NCBI GenBank assembly: GCA_902621305.1
Contig: CACNLM010000009.1
Location: 1 to 61,999, forward strand
DNA from: an uncultured Alphaproteobacteria bacterium
GTDB taxonomy: Bacteria; Pseudomonadota; Alphaproteobacteria; HIMB59; GCA-002718135
DNA: 61,999 nucleotides
Direction of reading: 5' to 3'
Under the pieces are notes generated by a model. It saw only the letters and a list, made by a program, of their open reading frames with translations, was not told where the DNA came from and did no database searches. Position numbers and translations under genes: made by a program. Below are positions 20,821 to 30,098 of this stretch, piece by piece. Each line of letters starts with the position of its first letter. Position 1 is the first letter of the stretch.

Positions 20821-21998
20821 TATCTATCAATCTCTCCAAAAACAATATCTAAGCTACCTAGTATAGCGGCTATGTCAGCCATTAAGTGGCCTTTAGATAA
20901 ATGATCCAATGTTTGAAGGTGTGCAAAACCTGGTGCTCTTATTTTACATCTATATGGTTTACTAGATCCATCAGAAACAAGGTAAACGCCAAATTCACCC
21001 TTTGGAGCTTCTACTGCACTATAAACTTGACCAGCGGGAACACGGTAACCTTCAGTGAAAAGTTTAAAATGATGAATTAAAGCTTCCATTGATTTTTTCA
21101 TTTGATTTCTTTTAGGAGGTGTAATTTTATTATCCTCAATTGATATTGGACCTGGTTTGATTTTATTTAAACATTGGTTAATAATACTAATGCTTTGTCT
21201 CATTTCCTCTATGCGAACCAAATATCGATCAAAACAATCACCCTTTTTTCCAACAGGAACTTCAAAATCAACTTGATCATAGGCGTCATAAGGTTGAGAT
21301 CTTCTTAAATCCCATGCTACACCTGCACTTCTTAATACAGGACCAGAACACCCCCATTCAATTGCTTCTGACTTTGAAATTATTCCTATATCAACTGATC
21401 TTTGTCTTAAAATTCTGTTATTAGTAAGCAAGCTTTCAAGATCATCAATAAATTTTGGAAGAGTTTTAAAATGGTCAAATAATTTTTCTTCCATTCCTTC
21501 TGGCATATCCTGATGAACGCCGCCAGGTCTAAAATAGGCTGCATGAAATCTTGCCCCAGATACTGCTTCATGAAACTCCAAAAGCTTTTCCCTTTCTTCA
21601 AAACACCATAAAAAAGGTGTCACTGCACCAATGTCAGCAGCATAGGCAGGTATATTTAATAAATGATTTAGTATTCTAGTAATTTCGGCAAAAATAACCC
21701 GAATATATTTAGCCCTTTCAGGAACTTTGATACCTAGGAGATTTTCAGTTGCCAATGCAAAAGCATGTTCTTGGCACATTGGTGAAACGTAATCAAGTCT
21801 ATCAAAATAAGGGACAGCTTGAAGATAAGTTTTATATTCAATTAATTTTTCTGTTCCTCTATGTAACAATCCGATGTGTGGTTCTGCTCTTTGGACTACT
21901 TCACCTTCCAGCTCAACTACTAAACGTAAAACACCATGCGCTGCTGGATGTTGGGGGCCAAAGTTAATTGTAGTTGTATTAAGCTCTACTTCTTTCAT
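20820..21998 (-). CDS. nuoD: NADH-quinone oxidoreductase subunit D
   Basis: 49-kDa-type subunit that lines the quinone cavity, 392 residues, encoded separately from nuoC. Family motifs are [45 protein letters not shown], the [12 protein letters not shown] region and a C-terminus ending in DIVFGEIDR with the conserved terminal Arg. It abuts nuoC directly and overlaps nuoE by one base. Confidence 0.97.
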   Translation of the reverse strand: MKEVELNTTTINFGPQHPAAHGVLRLVVELEGEVVQRAEPHIGLLHRGTEKLIEYKTYLQAVPYFDRLDYVSPMCQEHAFALATENLLGIKVPERAKYIRVIFAEITRILNHLLNIPAYAADIGAVTPFLWCFEEREKLLEFHEAVSGARFHAAYFRPGGVHQDMPEGMEEKLFDHFKTLPKFIDDLESLLTNNRILRQRSVDIGIISKSEAIEWGCSGPVLRSAGVAWDLRRSQPYDAYDQVDFEVPVGKKGDCFDRYLVRIEEMRQSISIINQCLNKIKPGPISIEDNKITPPKRNQMKKSMEALIHHFKLFTEGYRVPAGQVYSAVEAPKGEFGVYLVSDGSSKPYRCKIRAPGFAHLQTLDHLSKGHLMADIAAILGSLDIVFGEIDR

Positions 21999-22580
21999 TT
22001 AATTTTCACCATTAGATTTCTCATCACCAAAAAGTTTATTTTCCATTCCTTCCCAAGGAGATTCACTATCGAAATTTCTAAATTCTTGAATTAACTTAAC
22101 AGGCTCATATATTACTTTTTTTTCAAGGTCATCGTAGCGAACTTCTGTGTGTCCTGTTAAAGGAAAATCTTTGCGCAATGGATAGCCTTCAAAATTGTAA
22201 TCCGTCATTATCCTTCTTAAATCAGGATGGTTAATGAATTCAATTCCAAATAAATCATAACATTCTCTTTCATACCAATCCGCAGATTTGTGAATATTGG
22301 TTATTGATTCTATGTTTTCTTTTTCTTTAATAAAAGTTTTAAGAATAATTTTTTTATTTTTTGTTAAACTTTGCAAAATATAAACCAAATCAAATCTAAA
22401 TTCTCTTGAAGGATAGTCTACAGCTGTGATATCTAATAATTGATTAAAATTAAGCTTAGTGTTGTCTTTTAATTCGTTAAAAATTTTTATAATATTTTTT
22501 TTTTCAAATTCTATTTCTAACAAATTATTATTTTCTAAAATATTATTTATACCATCTATTTTAGTAAGAATCTTAATCAT
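21999..22580 (-). CDS. nuoC: NADH-quinone oxidoreductase subunit C
   Basis: 30-kDa-type subunit of the complex I peripheral arm, 193 residues. The identifying motif is ESITNIHKSADWYERECYD followed by LFGIEFINHPDLRRIMTDY and GYPLRKDFPLTGHTEVRYDD. The N-terminal third is divergent and lysine/asparagine-rich. Lies 6 bases after nuoB and directly before nuoD. Confidence 0.96.
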   Translation of the reverse strand: MIKILTKIDGINNILENNNLLEIEFEKKNIIKIFNELKDNTKLNFNQLLDITAVDYPSREFRFDLVYILQSLTKNKKIILKTFIKEKENIESITNIHKSADWYERECYDLFGIEFINHPDLRRIMTDYNFEGYPLRKDFPLTGHTEVRYDDLEKKVIYEPVKLIQEFRNFDSESPWEGMENKLFGDEKSNGEN

Positions 22581-22586
22581 ATAAAA

Positions 22587-23099
22587 TTATCTTTTAAATT
22601 TATTTTCTCTTCTAATTTTTTTCTGTAATTGTAAAATGCCGTAGACTAATGCTTCTGCTGTTGGGGGGCATCCTGGTACGTATACATCAACAGGGACTAT
22701 CCTATCGCATCCTCTAACAACTGAATAAGAATAGTGATAATATCCACCACCATTTGCACATGAGCCCATTGATATTACCCACCGAGGTTCTGGCATTTGA
22801 TCATAAACTTTTCTTAAGGCCGGTGCCATTTTATTTGTTAGTGTGCCAGCAACAATCATTACATCAGATTGTCTAGGACTACCTCTTGGTATGACTCCAT
22901 AACGATCTAGATCGTATCTTGCCATGTAAGAATGAATCATTTCTACTCCACAACATGCCAATCCAAATGTCATTGGCCATAAGGAACCAGTTCTAGCCCA
23001 GGTAAGTATTTTATCATAGCTAGCGACTAGGAAGCCCTTAGAGGATAATTCTGACTTTATAGTATCATCAACAATTTTTTTTGCTTCGTCTACTCCCAT
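22587..23099 (-). CDS. nuoB: NADH-quinone oxidoreductase subunit B (cluster N2)
   Basis: Carries cluster N2, the last electron carrier before quinone. Cluster ligands are the adjacent Cys pair in [13 protein letters not shown], plus MGSCANGGG and [11 protein letters not shown] chose the ATG at 23099 (MGVDEAKK) over the one at 23120: an AAGGTG ribosome site sits about 8 bases upstream, and the start overlaps the nuoA stop by 10 bases. Product about 170 residues. Confidence 0.96.
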   Translation of the reverse strand: MGVDEAKKIVDDTIKSELSSKGFLVASYDKILTWARTGSLWPMTFGLACCGVEMIHSYMARYDLDRYGVIPRGSPRQSDVMIVAGTLTNKMAPALRKVYDQMPEPRWVISMGSCANGGGYYHYSYSVVRGCDRIVPVDVYVPGCPPTAEALVYGILQLQKKIRRENKFKR

Positions 23100-23455
23100 T
23101 CTAAAGCACCTTTTTTCCATTCATAAATAAAACCAACAGTTAAAACAGTTAGAAAAATCATCATTGACCAAAAACCAAACAATCCAATTTTACCAAGTGT
23201 TATTGCCCATGGAAACAAGAAGGCAACTTCTAAATCAAAGATAATAAATAAGATTGCTACTAAATAAAATCTCACATCAAATCTTCCACGAGCATCGTCA
23301 AAAGCCTCAAATCCACACTCATAAGCAGATAATTTTTCTTGATCTGGCTGAGAGTCTCCAACTACAAAAGATAATAAAGTCATTCCAACAGCCAATGCCA
23401 AAGCTATGAAAATAAAAATTAATATGGGTAAATATTCAAATAGAAACTCTGACAC
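23090..23455 (-). CDS. nuoA: NADH-quinone oxidoreductase subunit A
   Basis: First gene of the complex I operon. The 121-residue membrane subunit has three helices and the conserved loop [24 protein letters not shown] (Cys in the quinone-gating loop) followed by [20 protein letters not shown]. About 100 bases of AT-rich DNA separate it from the upstream tRNA-Asp and must contain either the nuo promoter or read-through from the tRNAs. I could not define a convincing promoter there. Confidence 0.96.
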   Translation of the reverse strand: MSEFLFEYLPILIFIFIALALAVGMTLLSFVVGDSQPDQEKLSAYECGFEAFDDARGRFDVRFYLVAILFIIFDLEVAFLFPWAITLGKIGLFGFWSMMIFLTVLTVGFIYEWKKGALEWE

Positions 23456-23507
23456 TATAATCTCACAATTAAATTAGTAATGTATTTAACGATTTATTCA
23501 ATAATAA

Positions 23508-23522
23508 CAACGTGTCTCGTTG
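23508..23522 (-). other. Short inverted repeat between tRNA-Asp and nuoA
   Basis: CAACG and CGTTG arms flank a 5-base loop. On the minus strand the hairpin is followed by TTATTATT, so it could be a weak terminator behind the tRNAs or a processing signal ahead of nuoA. The stem is short and the call is tentative. Confidence 0.3.
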
Positions 23523-23555
23523 CGACTTTAATACACAAAAAAACACTGAAAAAAG

Positions 23556-23632
23556 TGGCGCGAGAGACGGGATTCGAACCCGCGGCCTCTGCCGTGACAG
23601 GGCAGCGTTCTAACCAGCTGAACTACTCCCGC
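23556..23632 (-). tRNA. tRNA-Asp (GTC)
   Basis: Full cloverleaf: acceptor GCGGGAG pairing with CTCTCGC, D-arm with AGCTGGTTA, anticodon arm CTGCC-CTGTCAC-GGCAG giving anticodon GTC, and T-loop TTCGAAT. The discriminator base is G, as expected for Asp, and CCA is encoded (23556-23558). It lies 3 bases after tRNA-Val on the same strand. Confidence 0.97.
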
Positions 23633-23635
23633 GCA

Positions 23636-23711
23636 TGGTGGGTGTTGAGAGACTTGAACTCCCGACCCTCTCGGTGTAAACGAGATGCTCTACCAACTGA
23701 GCTAAACACCC
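23636..23711 (-). tRNA. tRNA-Val (TAC)
   Basis: Cloverleaf with acceptor GGGTGTT/AACACCC, D-arm AGCTCAGTTGGTAGAGC, anticodon loop TTTACAC (anticodon TAC), discriminator A and encoded CCA. First of a Val-Asp tRNA pair between hup and nuoA, a placement also seen in other alphaproteobacteria. Confidence 0.97.
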
Positions 23712-23716
23712 AAATA

Positions 23717-23746
23717 AAAGCGGCTGTTAAATTTATTTAACAGCCG
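23717..23746 (-). terminator. Intrinsic terminator downstream of hup
   Basis: Perfect 12-base-pair inverted repeat (arms 23721-23732 and 23735-23746, two-base loop). On the minus strand it is followed by CTTTTATTT. It lies 20 bases past the HU stop and just before tRNA-Val, so it ends the hup transcript. The tRNAs must then use read-through or a promoter overlapping this site. Confidence 0.75.
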
Positions 23747-23765
23747 GTGCAAGAAAAAAAGATAA

Positions 23766-24041
23766 TTAATTGTTTACTGTGTCTTTTAGAGCTTTTCCGA
23801 CAGTAAATTTGGGTCTTTTAGAGGCTGGTATTTGAATTGACTCACCTGTTCTAGGATTTCTACCAGTAGTTGCTTTTCTATGACTTACACTAAAATTACC
23901 AAAACCCACAATACTAACCTTTTCGTCTCTTTTTAAAGAATTAGTTATTGCGTCTAGAAAACTTTCAATTGCTCTAGTTGCGTCAGATTTTGATAATCCA
24001 GCGGAAGATGCTACAGATGCGATAAGATCGTTTTTATTCAC
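23766..24041 (-). CDS. hup: HU-family DNA-binding protein
   Basis: Histone-like nucleoid protein, 91 residues, the standard HU length. It has the helical dimerisation half and the DNA-binding arm with GRNPRTGESIQIPASKRPKFTVGKALKD. The start codon is GTG at 24041, preceded by an AAGGAG ribosome site 8 bases upstream. It has its own candidate promoter (24070-24098) and a strong terminator, so it is probably a separate, highly expressed unit between lon and the tRNA pair. Confidence 0.96.
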   Translation of the reverse strand: MNKNDLIASVASSAGLSKSDATRAIESFLDAITNSLKRDEKVSIVGFGNFSVSHRKATTGRNPRTGESIQIPASKRPKFTVGKALKDTVNN

Positions 24042-24069
24042 TTTAAATCTCCTTTATAAAAAATTTCTT

Positions 24070-24098
24070 AATAATTGTCTGTTTTTCAAACAAGTCAA
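24070..24098 (-). promoter_or_regulatory. Candidate sigma-70 promoter for hup
   Basis: On the minus strand TTGACT (24093-24098) is followed after exactly 17 bases by ATTATT (24070-24075), about 30 bases before the hup start. The -35 match is good (5 of 6). The -10 is ambiguous because the region is AT-rich. Confidence 0.5.
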
Positions 24099-24112
24099 CA
24101 AGATTATAAAAA

Positions 24113-24133
24113 TTTTCCCGGAAATAAGGGAAT
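24113..24133 (-). terminator. Possible weak terminator after lon
   Basis: TTCCC/GGGAA arms (24115-24119 and 24128-24132) with an 8-base loop. On the minus strand it is followed by AATTTTTATAAT. It lies about 46 bases beyond the lon stop. The 5-base-pair stem is short, so this is tentative. Confidence 0.4.
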
Positions 24134-24178
24134 TTATCAAAAAAATGTTATAAATTCTGAATAATTTAATATGAAAAA

Positions 24179-26545
24179 TTAATGGGTACTTGAGATATTT
24201 TGATTATTTTTTAATTGAGATTCGGTTAAATTTAAGGGAATTACTGATTTAGTTAAAGTATGTTCAAGAATTGAGAATGCTTCAGATACTGGGATTATCT
24301 TTATACCTCTAATAACTTCTTTATCAAACTCAGAAACTTCCCTGAAATTTTCTTGAGGTATAAGAACTTTTTTTATACCTGCTCTACTAGCTGCATATAT
24401 TTTTTCTTTTAAACCGCCAATTGGAAGTACTCGACCCCTTAGTGTTATTTCACCAGTCATTGCTACATCTCTTCTAATTTTATTATTTGTTAAAGATGAG
24501 ACAAGAGAGTTAAAGATGGCTATTCCTGCACTTGGACCATCCTTTGGTGTAGCACCTTCAGGTACATGTATATGAATATCATAATTTTCGAAATCTTTAG
24601 GATTTATTCCAAGACTCAAAGACTTTGATTTAACATATGAAGTTGCTGCATGAATTGACTCTTTCATTACGTCACCTAGTTTACCTGTAATAGTTAGTTT
24701 TCCTTTACCTATAGATAAGAGAACCTCAACTGACAAAATTTCTCCACCCACTTCTGTCCATGCCAGACCATTAGTAATACCTATTAGGTTCTTTTTTTCA
24801 ATTTCACTTGATCTAAATTTCACTATACCCAAAAAATCTTGTAGTGATTTTTCATTCAGTTTAATTTTTTTAAGTCTAGTAGTTTCTAATTTCTTTACTG
24901 TCTTTCTACAAACTTTTGATATTTCCTTTTCAAGATTTCTAACCCCAGCTTCTTTGGTATAATTTCTAATTATTGCATTTAAAACCTTTGAATTAAATGA
25001 AATTTCAGTTTTTTTTATTCCATGATTTTTAATTTGTTTAGGTACTAAATATTTTTTTGCAATTTGATTTTTTTCTTTTTCAGTGTAACCGGGAATTCTT
25101 ATAACTTCCATTCTATCTAAAAGTGCTGGTGGTATGTTTAATGTATTTGCAGTACATACAAACATTACATCAGAAAGATCATAATCAAGTTCTAGATAAT
25201 GATCATTGAATTTACTATTTTGTTCAGGATCGAGAACTTCTAAAAGCGCGGAAGATGGATCACCTCTCCAATCTGCGCCTAGTTTATCAATTTCATCTAA
25301 TAATATTAATGGATTAGACGATTTTGATTTTTTCATTGCTTGAATGAATCTACCAGGCATTGATCCAATATATGTTTTCCTATGGCCTCTAATTTCGGCT
25401 TCATCTCTAACGCCTCCAAGAGACATCCTGACAAAACTTCTACCAGTAGAATTCGCAATCGATTTACCAAGTGAAGTTTTGCCGACACCAGGTGGGCCTA
25501 CTAGACATAAAATAGGACCTTTGAGTTTATTTGTTCTTTTTTGAACTGCTAAATATTCAAGAATTCTCTCTTTAACCTTTTCTAAGCCATAATGATCATT
25601 TTCTAAAATTGAGGATGCTTTATTTATGTTTTGAGATATTTGATCAGGATTATTCCAAGGTATAGATGTGACCCAGTCTAGGTAGTTTCTAATAACTGTT
25701 GCCTCTGCTGACATAGGGCTCATATTTTTTAATTTTTTAATTTCTGATGTGCATTTATCCTTAGCTTCTTTAGATAGGTTATATTGATTTAGTTTCTTTT
25801 CAAGTTCGGCAATTTCATCTAAGTCCTCATTTTCTCCTAACTCTTTTTGTATTGCCTTCATTTGTTCATTTAAATAATATTCCTTCTGAGTTTTCTCCAT
25901 CTGTCTTTTGACACGCCCTTTTATTTTTTTTTCGACTTGAAATGAATCAATCTCAGATACTAAGTAGCCATAGATTTTGTTTAGTCTTTCTTCTGTATTT
26001 ATAATTTCCAAGATTTCTTGTTTTTGAGATAAAGAAATCGAAATGTTTGAGACGATTATATCAACAGTTTTATCAGGATCATTTAATGTTCTAACGTTAT
26101 TAATTACATCAAGAGATACTTTTTTATTTATTTTTTGAAACTCAGTAAACTGTTCGATGGTAAGTTTTTGTAAAGCTCTTACATTTGAATTTTTTTTAGT
26201 TTTTTGATTAATTTCTCTAACTGAAGCTATAATAAATTCTTTATTAAAATTGATCTTGTTTACTTTGGCTCTTTGAATACCTTCTACCAAAACTTTTAGA
26301 GTTCCATCAGGAAGCTTTAAAAGCTGGATAATTTTAGCAACAGTTCCAAAAGAATATAGATTTTCCTTATTAGGGTTATCAACTTTTGAATTCTTTTGCG
26401 CAAGTAAAAAAATTTTTTTATCGCCTGCCATTACATGGTTGAGTGCGTTTACTGATTGCTCCCTTCCAACAAATAGCGGTGCAACCATATTTGGGAAAAC
26501 TACAATATCTCTAAGTGGGAGAACAGGAATTAAATTACTAACCAT
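24179..26545 (-). CDS. lon: ATP-dependent Lon protease
   Basis: Cytoplasmic AAA+ serine protease for misfolded and regulatory proteins, 788 residues (full length). The N-terminal LON substrate domain covers about 1-200. The AAA+ module has Walker A GPPGVGKTSLGKSIA and a Walker B region with LLDEIDKLG. The proteolytic domain shows the catalytic Ser in DGPSAGIAIFNS and the Lys in IGGLKEKIYAA. It follows clpX by 30 bases in the conserved tig-clpP-clpX-lon order. Confidence 0.98.
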   Translation of the reverse strand: MVSNLIPVLPLRDIVVFPNMVAPLFVGREQSVNALNHVMAGDKKIFLLAQKNSKVDNPNKENLYSFGTVAKIIQLLKLPDGTLKVLVEGIQRAKVNKINFNKEFIIASVREINQKTKKNSNVRALQKLTIEQFTEFQKINKKVSLDVINNVRTLNDPDKTVDIIVSNISISLSQKQEILEIINTEERLNKIYGYLVSEIDSFQVEKKIKGRVKRQMEKTQKEYYLNEQMKAIQKELGENEDLDEIAELEKKLNQYNLSKEAKDKCTSEIKKLKNMSPMSAEATVIRNYLDWVTSIPWNNPDQISQNINKASSILENDHYGLEKVKERILEYLAVQKRTNKLKGPILCLVGPPGVGKTSLGKSIANSTGRSFVRMSLGGVRDEAEIRGHRKTYIGSMPGRFIQAMKKSKSSNPLILLDEIDKLGADWRGDPSSALLEVLDPEQNSKFNDHYLELDYDLSDVMFVCTANTLNIPPALLDRMEVIRIPGYTEKEKNQIAKKYLVPKQIKNHGIKKTEISFNSKVLNAIIRNYTKEAGVRNLEKEISKVCRKTVKKLETTRLKKIKLNEKSLQDFLGIVKFRSSEIEKKNLIGITNGLAWTEVGGEILSVEVLLSIGKGKLTITGKLGDVMKESIHAATSYVKSKSLSLGINPKDFENYDIHIHVPEGATPKDGPSAGIAIFNSLVSSLTNNKIRRDVAMTGEITLRGRVLPIGGLKEKIYAASRAGIKKVLIPQENFREVSEFDKEVIRGIKIIPVSEAFSILEHTLTKSVIPLNLTESQLKNNQNISSTH

Positions 26546-26575
26546 ATTATATAAATGTCTATATATTAATTAAAT

Positions 26576-27841
26576 TCAAGAGTTATTAGACATTAATTTT
26601 TGACTATTTTCTTTATTTGAATAAATTAAAATTGGATCAGATTTTTTTGCAATTACATCTTTATTTATAACAACTTTGTATAAATCTTTATGATCTGGAA
26701 CTTTATACATAAGATCCATTAGTGCATCTTCTATTATTGACCTTAAACCTCTTGCACCTGTATTTTGTGAAACTGCTAACTTTGCAATTTCTTTCAAAGC
26801 ATCTTCTTTAATCTCCAATTTAACATTATCCATTTTCATAAGAGTTTCGAATTGTTTTACAATAGCATTCTTTGGCTGAGTCATTATTCGAATTAGCATA
26901 TCTTCGTCTAATTCACTTAAAGTAGTGATTACAGGTAGTCTTCCAATAAATTCTGGTATCATTCCAAATTTTAATAAATCTTGGTTCTCAAGTTTTTTTA
27001 GTGATGCTCCAATACTTTTTTTAGGTTCTAGATCTAATTTAGAATTAAAACCTATTGCTGTACCTTTTAAACGATAATTAATAATTTCTTCTAATCCTGA
27101 AAATGCACCTCCACATATGAAAAGTATGTTAGAAGTGTCAACTTGTAAAAATTCTTGCTGAGGATGTTTTCTTCCTCCTTGTGGTGGAACACTAGCTATG
27201 GTACCTTCCATAATTTTAAGAAGAGCCTGTTGTACTCCTTCACCAGAAACATCTCTAGTAATAGAAGGATTATCACTTTTTCTACCAATTTTATCAATCT
27301 CATCAATATAAACTATCCCCTTTTGTGCACGCTCAACATTGTAATCTGAAGCTTGTAATAATTTAAGAATTATGTTTTCTACATCCTCCCCAACGTATCC
27401 TGCTTCTGTTAGACTAGTTGCATCTGCGACTGTAAAAGGAACATCTAATATTTTTGCTAAAGTTTGAGCTAATAATGTTTTTCCTGTTCCAGTGGGACCG
27501 ACTAAAAGAATATTTGATTTTGAGATTTCTATATTATCATTATCTAAATTAGATGATAATCTTTTATAGTGATTATAAACGGCTACAGAAAGTATTTTTT
27601 TTGAATCTTTTTGACCTATGACATAGTCGTTTAAAAATTTATTTATCTCTGAAGGTTTCGGTATATCTTTTTTAATTTTAAATTGATTATTCTTATTATC
27701 CTCTTTTATAATATCCATACATAGTTCAACACATTCATCACATACAAAAACAGTCGGACCAGCAATTAACTTTTTAACCTCTTTCTGATTTTTGCCACAA
27801 AAAGAACAAAATAGTGAATCTTTATCATTTTTTTTATTCAT
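26576..27841 (-). CDS. clpX: ClpX, ATPase subunit of the ClpXP protease
   Basis: Unfoldase that recognises tagged substrates and feeds ClpP, 421 residues. The N-terminal zinc domain has Cys12, Cys15, Cys34 and Cys37. Walker A is [15 protein letters not shown], Walker B contains [12 protein letters not shown], and the pore loop GYVGEDVE is intact. The clpP stop and clpX start share one base, so the two subunits are co-translated. Confidence 0.98.
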   Translation of the reverse strand: MNKKNDKDSLFCSFCGKNQKEVKKLIAGPTVFVCDECVELCMDIIKEDNKNNQFKIKKDIPKPSEINKFLNDYVIGQKDSKKILSVAVYNHYKRLSSNLDNDNIEISKSNILLVGPTGTGKTLLAQTLAKILDVPFTVADATSLTEAGYVGEDVENIILKLLQASDYNVERAQKGIVYIDEIDKIGRKSDNPSITRDVSGEGVQQALLKIMEGTIASVPPQGGRKHPQQEFLQVDTSNILFICGGAFSGLEEIINYRLKGTAIGFNSKLDLEPKKSIGASLKKLENQDLLKFGMIPEFIGRLPVITTLSELDEDMLIRIMTQPKNAIVKQFETLMKMDNVKLEIKEDALKEIAKLAVSQNTGARGLRSIIEDALMDLMYKVPDHKDLYKVVINKDVIAKKSDPILIYSNKENSQKLMSNNS

Positions 27842-28452
27842 TACTTCCTATCCTTTACAACTTTGTCTATAAGACCAAACTTAATAGCTTCATCAGCAGA
27901 AAAATACTTATCTCTTTCCATGATACTTGATATTTCAGATATTTTTTTTCCTGTATGTTTTGAATAAATTTCATTTAGTTTTAACTTTGCTCTCTTTATT
28001 TCATTAGTTTGAATTTCAATATCAGTTACCTGACCTTGATAACCTCCACTTGGTTGATGAACCATAATTCGTGAATTAGGTAGTGAATACCTCATGCCTT
28101 TTTCTCCAGCTGTCAAAAGAAGAGAGCCAGCAGAAGCAGCTTGACCGATACATATAGTCATAATTTTTGAAGAAACATATTGCATAGTATCGTAAATAGC
28201 CAACCCAGACCAAACAATGCCTCCCGGTGAATTAATATAAAAAGAAATTTCCTTTTTTGGATTTTCGGACTCTAGAAATAATATTTGAGCACATATTAAG
28301 CTTGCAACATTATCATCAATAGGTCCAGTAAGGAAAATTATTCTTTCTTTCAATAACCTTGAATAGATATCATACGATCTTTCACCTCTTGAAGATTGCT
28401 CAACGACCATAGGGATAAGATTATTTGTGATATTATCTATCGGATCTTTCAT
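27841..28452 (-). CDS. clpP: ClpP proteolytic subunit
   Basis: Serine peptidase subunit of ClpXP/ClpAP, 203 residues. The catalytic Ser lies in [11 protein letters not shown], the His in [11 protein letters not shown], and an Asp follows in the C-terminal third. The N-terminal [20 protein letters not shown] segment is typical. It overlaps trigger factor by 4 bases and clpX by 1. Confidence 0.98.
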   Translation of the reverse strand: MKDPIDNITNNLIPMVVEQSSRGERSYDIYSRLLKERIIFLTGPIDDNVASLICAQILFLESENPKKEISFYINSPGGIVWSGLAIYDTMQYVSSKIMTICIGQAASAGSLLLTAGEKGMRYSLPNSRIMVHQPSGGYQGQVTDIEIQTNEIKRAKLKLNEIYSKHTGKKISEISSIMERDKYFSADEAIKFGLIDKVVKDRK

Positions 28453-29801
28453 TTTTTTATATCTTTAATATCAAATGTTTTAACTTCAAGTTTTTTATAA
28501 TCATCCTCGTTCAATTTTATAACATTTGTTTTCGATTTGGAAATGATTGAATCAATTACTTTTTGCTCGATAAGAGGTGCTCGAATCGTATCCAGAGATG
28601 ATGGATTTTTTTCAAAATATTCCATAATCTGCTTTTCTTGACCAGGATATTGTCTAGTATATTCTAATATCCCTTTATTAATTTCTTCTTCAGATACAAC
28701 AACTTTTTCTTCTGAGGCGATATGTTGCATTAATAAACCAAGCTTAACTCTTCTTTCTGAAATATTTTTATATCTTTTTTTAAGATCGTCATCTTTTAGT
28801 AACTTATCATCCTCATCTAAACTACCTTCTTTTTTAGCCTGTTCTAAACGATTCCATATTTGAGTAAAATCATCTTCTAATACCCCATCAGGTAATTCAA
28901 ATGTATAATTATTATCTAAAAGATCCATCAATTCTTTTTTTTCAATCTGTTTTATTCCTTGTTCATATTGAGTCTTCATATTACTCACTAGAAAATCTTT
29001 AAGATCCTTTTCCGTTTTAAAACCATTCTTTTCTAAAAACTCTTGTGTAAGTTCAAATTTAATTTTTTCTTCAATTGAAATTATTTCAAAATTGAAACTT
29101 GTTTTTTTAAATTTATCATCATTGAGAATTTTAGATAAATCAATTATTAATTCAATTTTATCTCCAGCTTTTACTTTTTTTTCTATCAATACTTTATTTA
29201 AACCCGGAAGTATTCCATCATCAAAACCCAAATCAATTGGAAAATTTTTTTGTGATTTTAAATATTTTGGAAGATCTTCTTGTGAGGAATCAAAATTAAC
29301 AATGACCTTATCGGAATTTTTAACCTGTCTAGAGCTTTCAATTTTTTTAAAACTTTTTTGTGAGTCAATAAAACTCTTAAATTGATTTTCTTCTGCTTTT
29401 TTACCTAATTCAATTTCATACTTATTAATTTTGAGATCTTTAAAATCTTTGAGTTTGATTTCAGGTTTTAAATCAAATTTTAAATTTATTGTTATTGGCT
29501 TATTTTTTTCATAGTTACTAAGCTCAACTTTAGGAGCTCTAAAAAGAGAAAATTTTTTTTCATCAATTAATTTTTTAGTATTTGTATCTATTACTTTTTG
29601 AATAACTTCATTTAAGACATTATCTTCATATTTTTTTTTAACAATATTTAGTGGGGCTTTACCTTTTCTAAAACCAGGAATATTTACAGTAGGTAGTATT
29701 TGATTTATTTTATTATCTACTTCAATATCAATTTCTTCATAAGGAATTTCTAAAGAGTATTCCTTATAAAGGTTTTTAGATTTTAATTCTTTTGTATTCA
29801 T
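28449..29801 (-). CDS. tig: Trigger factor, ribosome-associated chaperone
   Basis: Ribosome-bound chaperone and prolyl isomerase, 450 residues. The N-terminal ribosome-docking motif is [16 protein letters not shown] (about 40-55). The FKBP-like domain is around 150-240, and a helical C-terminal arm completes the protein. It is strongly lysine-rich. The ATG lies only 16 bases after the encoded CCA of tRNA-Leu on the same strand, with no ribosome site visible in that gap. Its mRNA 5' end may therefore be produced by tRNA processing. Confidence 0.97.
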   Translation of the reverse strand: MNTKELKSKNLYKEYSLEIPYEEIDIEVDNKINQILPTVNIPGFRKGKAPLNIVKKKYEDNVLNEVIQKVIDTNTKKLIDEKKFSLFRAPKVELSNYEKNKPITINLKFDLKPEIKLKDFKDLKINKYEIELGKKAEENQFKSFIDSQKSFKKIESSRQVKNSDKVIVNFDSSQEDLPKYLKSQKNFPIDLGFDDGILPGLNKVLIEKKVKAGDKIELIIDLSKILNDDKFKKTSFNFEIISIEEKIKFELTQEFLEKNGFKTEKDLKDFLVSNMKTQYEQGIKQIEKKELMDLLDNNYTFELPDGVLEDDFTQIWNRLEQAKKEGSLDEDDKLLKDDDLKKRYKNISERRVKLGLLMQHIASEEKVVVSEEEINKGILEYTRQYPGQEKQIMEYFEKNPSSLDTIRAPLIEQKVIDSIISKSKTNVIKLNEDDYKKLEVKTFDIKDIKK

Positions 29802-29817
29802 AATTTGTCAAACCCAA

Positions 29818-29902
29818 TGGTAGGCCGGAAAGGACTTGAACCTTCACACCTCGCGGCACTAGAACCTAAATCTAGCGTGTCTACCAATTCCACCACCGGC
29901 CC
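29818..29902 (-). tRNA. tRNA-Leu (TAG)
   Basis: Class II tRNA with a long variable arm. The acceptor is GGGCCGG, the D-loop region GGAATTGGTAGACAC is typical of Leu, the anticodon loop is TTTAGGT (anticodon TAG), and discriminator A with CCA is encoded. The first acceptor pair appears to be G-U. It lies directly ahead of tig. Confidence 0.95.
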
Positions 29903-29968
29903 TATTATTTTATGTCTTTTATGTACAATAAATTAAAAAACAATAGAGAAAATTGACTAAATGTGAAT

Positions 29969-30046
29969 TGGGGCGAACGATGGGATTCGAACCCACGGCA
30001 TCAGGCACCACAAGCCTGCGCTCTAACCAACTGAGCTACGTTCGCC
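29969..30046 (-). tRNA. tRNA-His (GTG)
   Basis: Cloverleaf with the His-specific extra 5' G facing discriminator C, acceptor GCGAACG/CGTTCGC, anticodon arm CAGGC-TTGTGGT-GCCTG (anticodon GTG) and encoded CCA. It is the first gene of the minus-strand block, divergent from the aminotransferase gene 52 bases away. Confidence 0.96.
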
Positions 30047-30098
30047 ATATAACTTAATTAAAAGTTTAATTTTTATATTAAATCGCTATATCAAAAAT

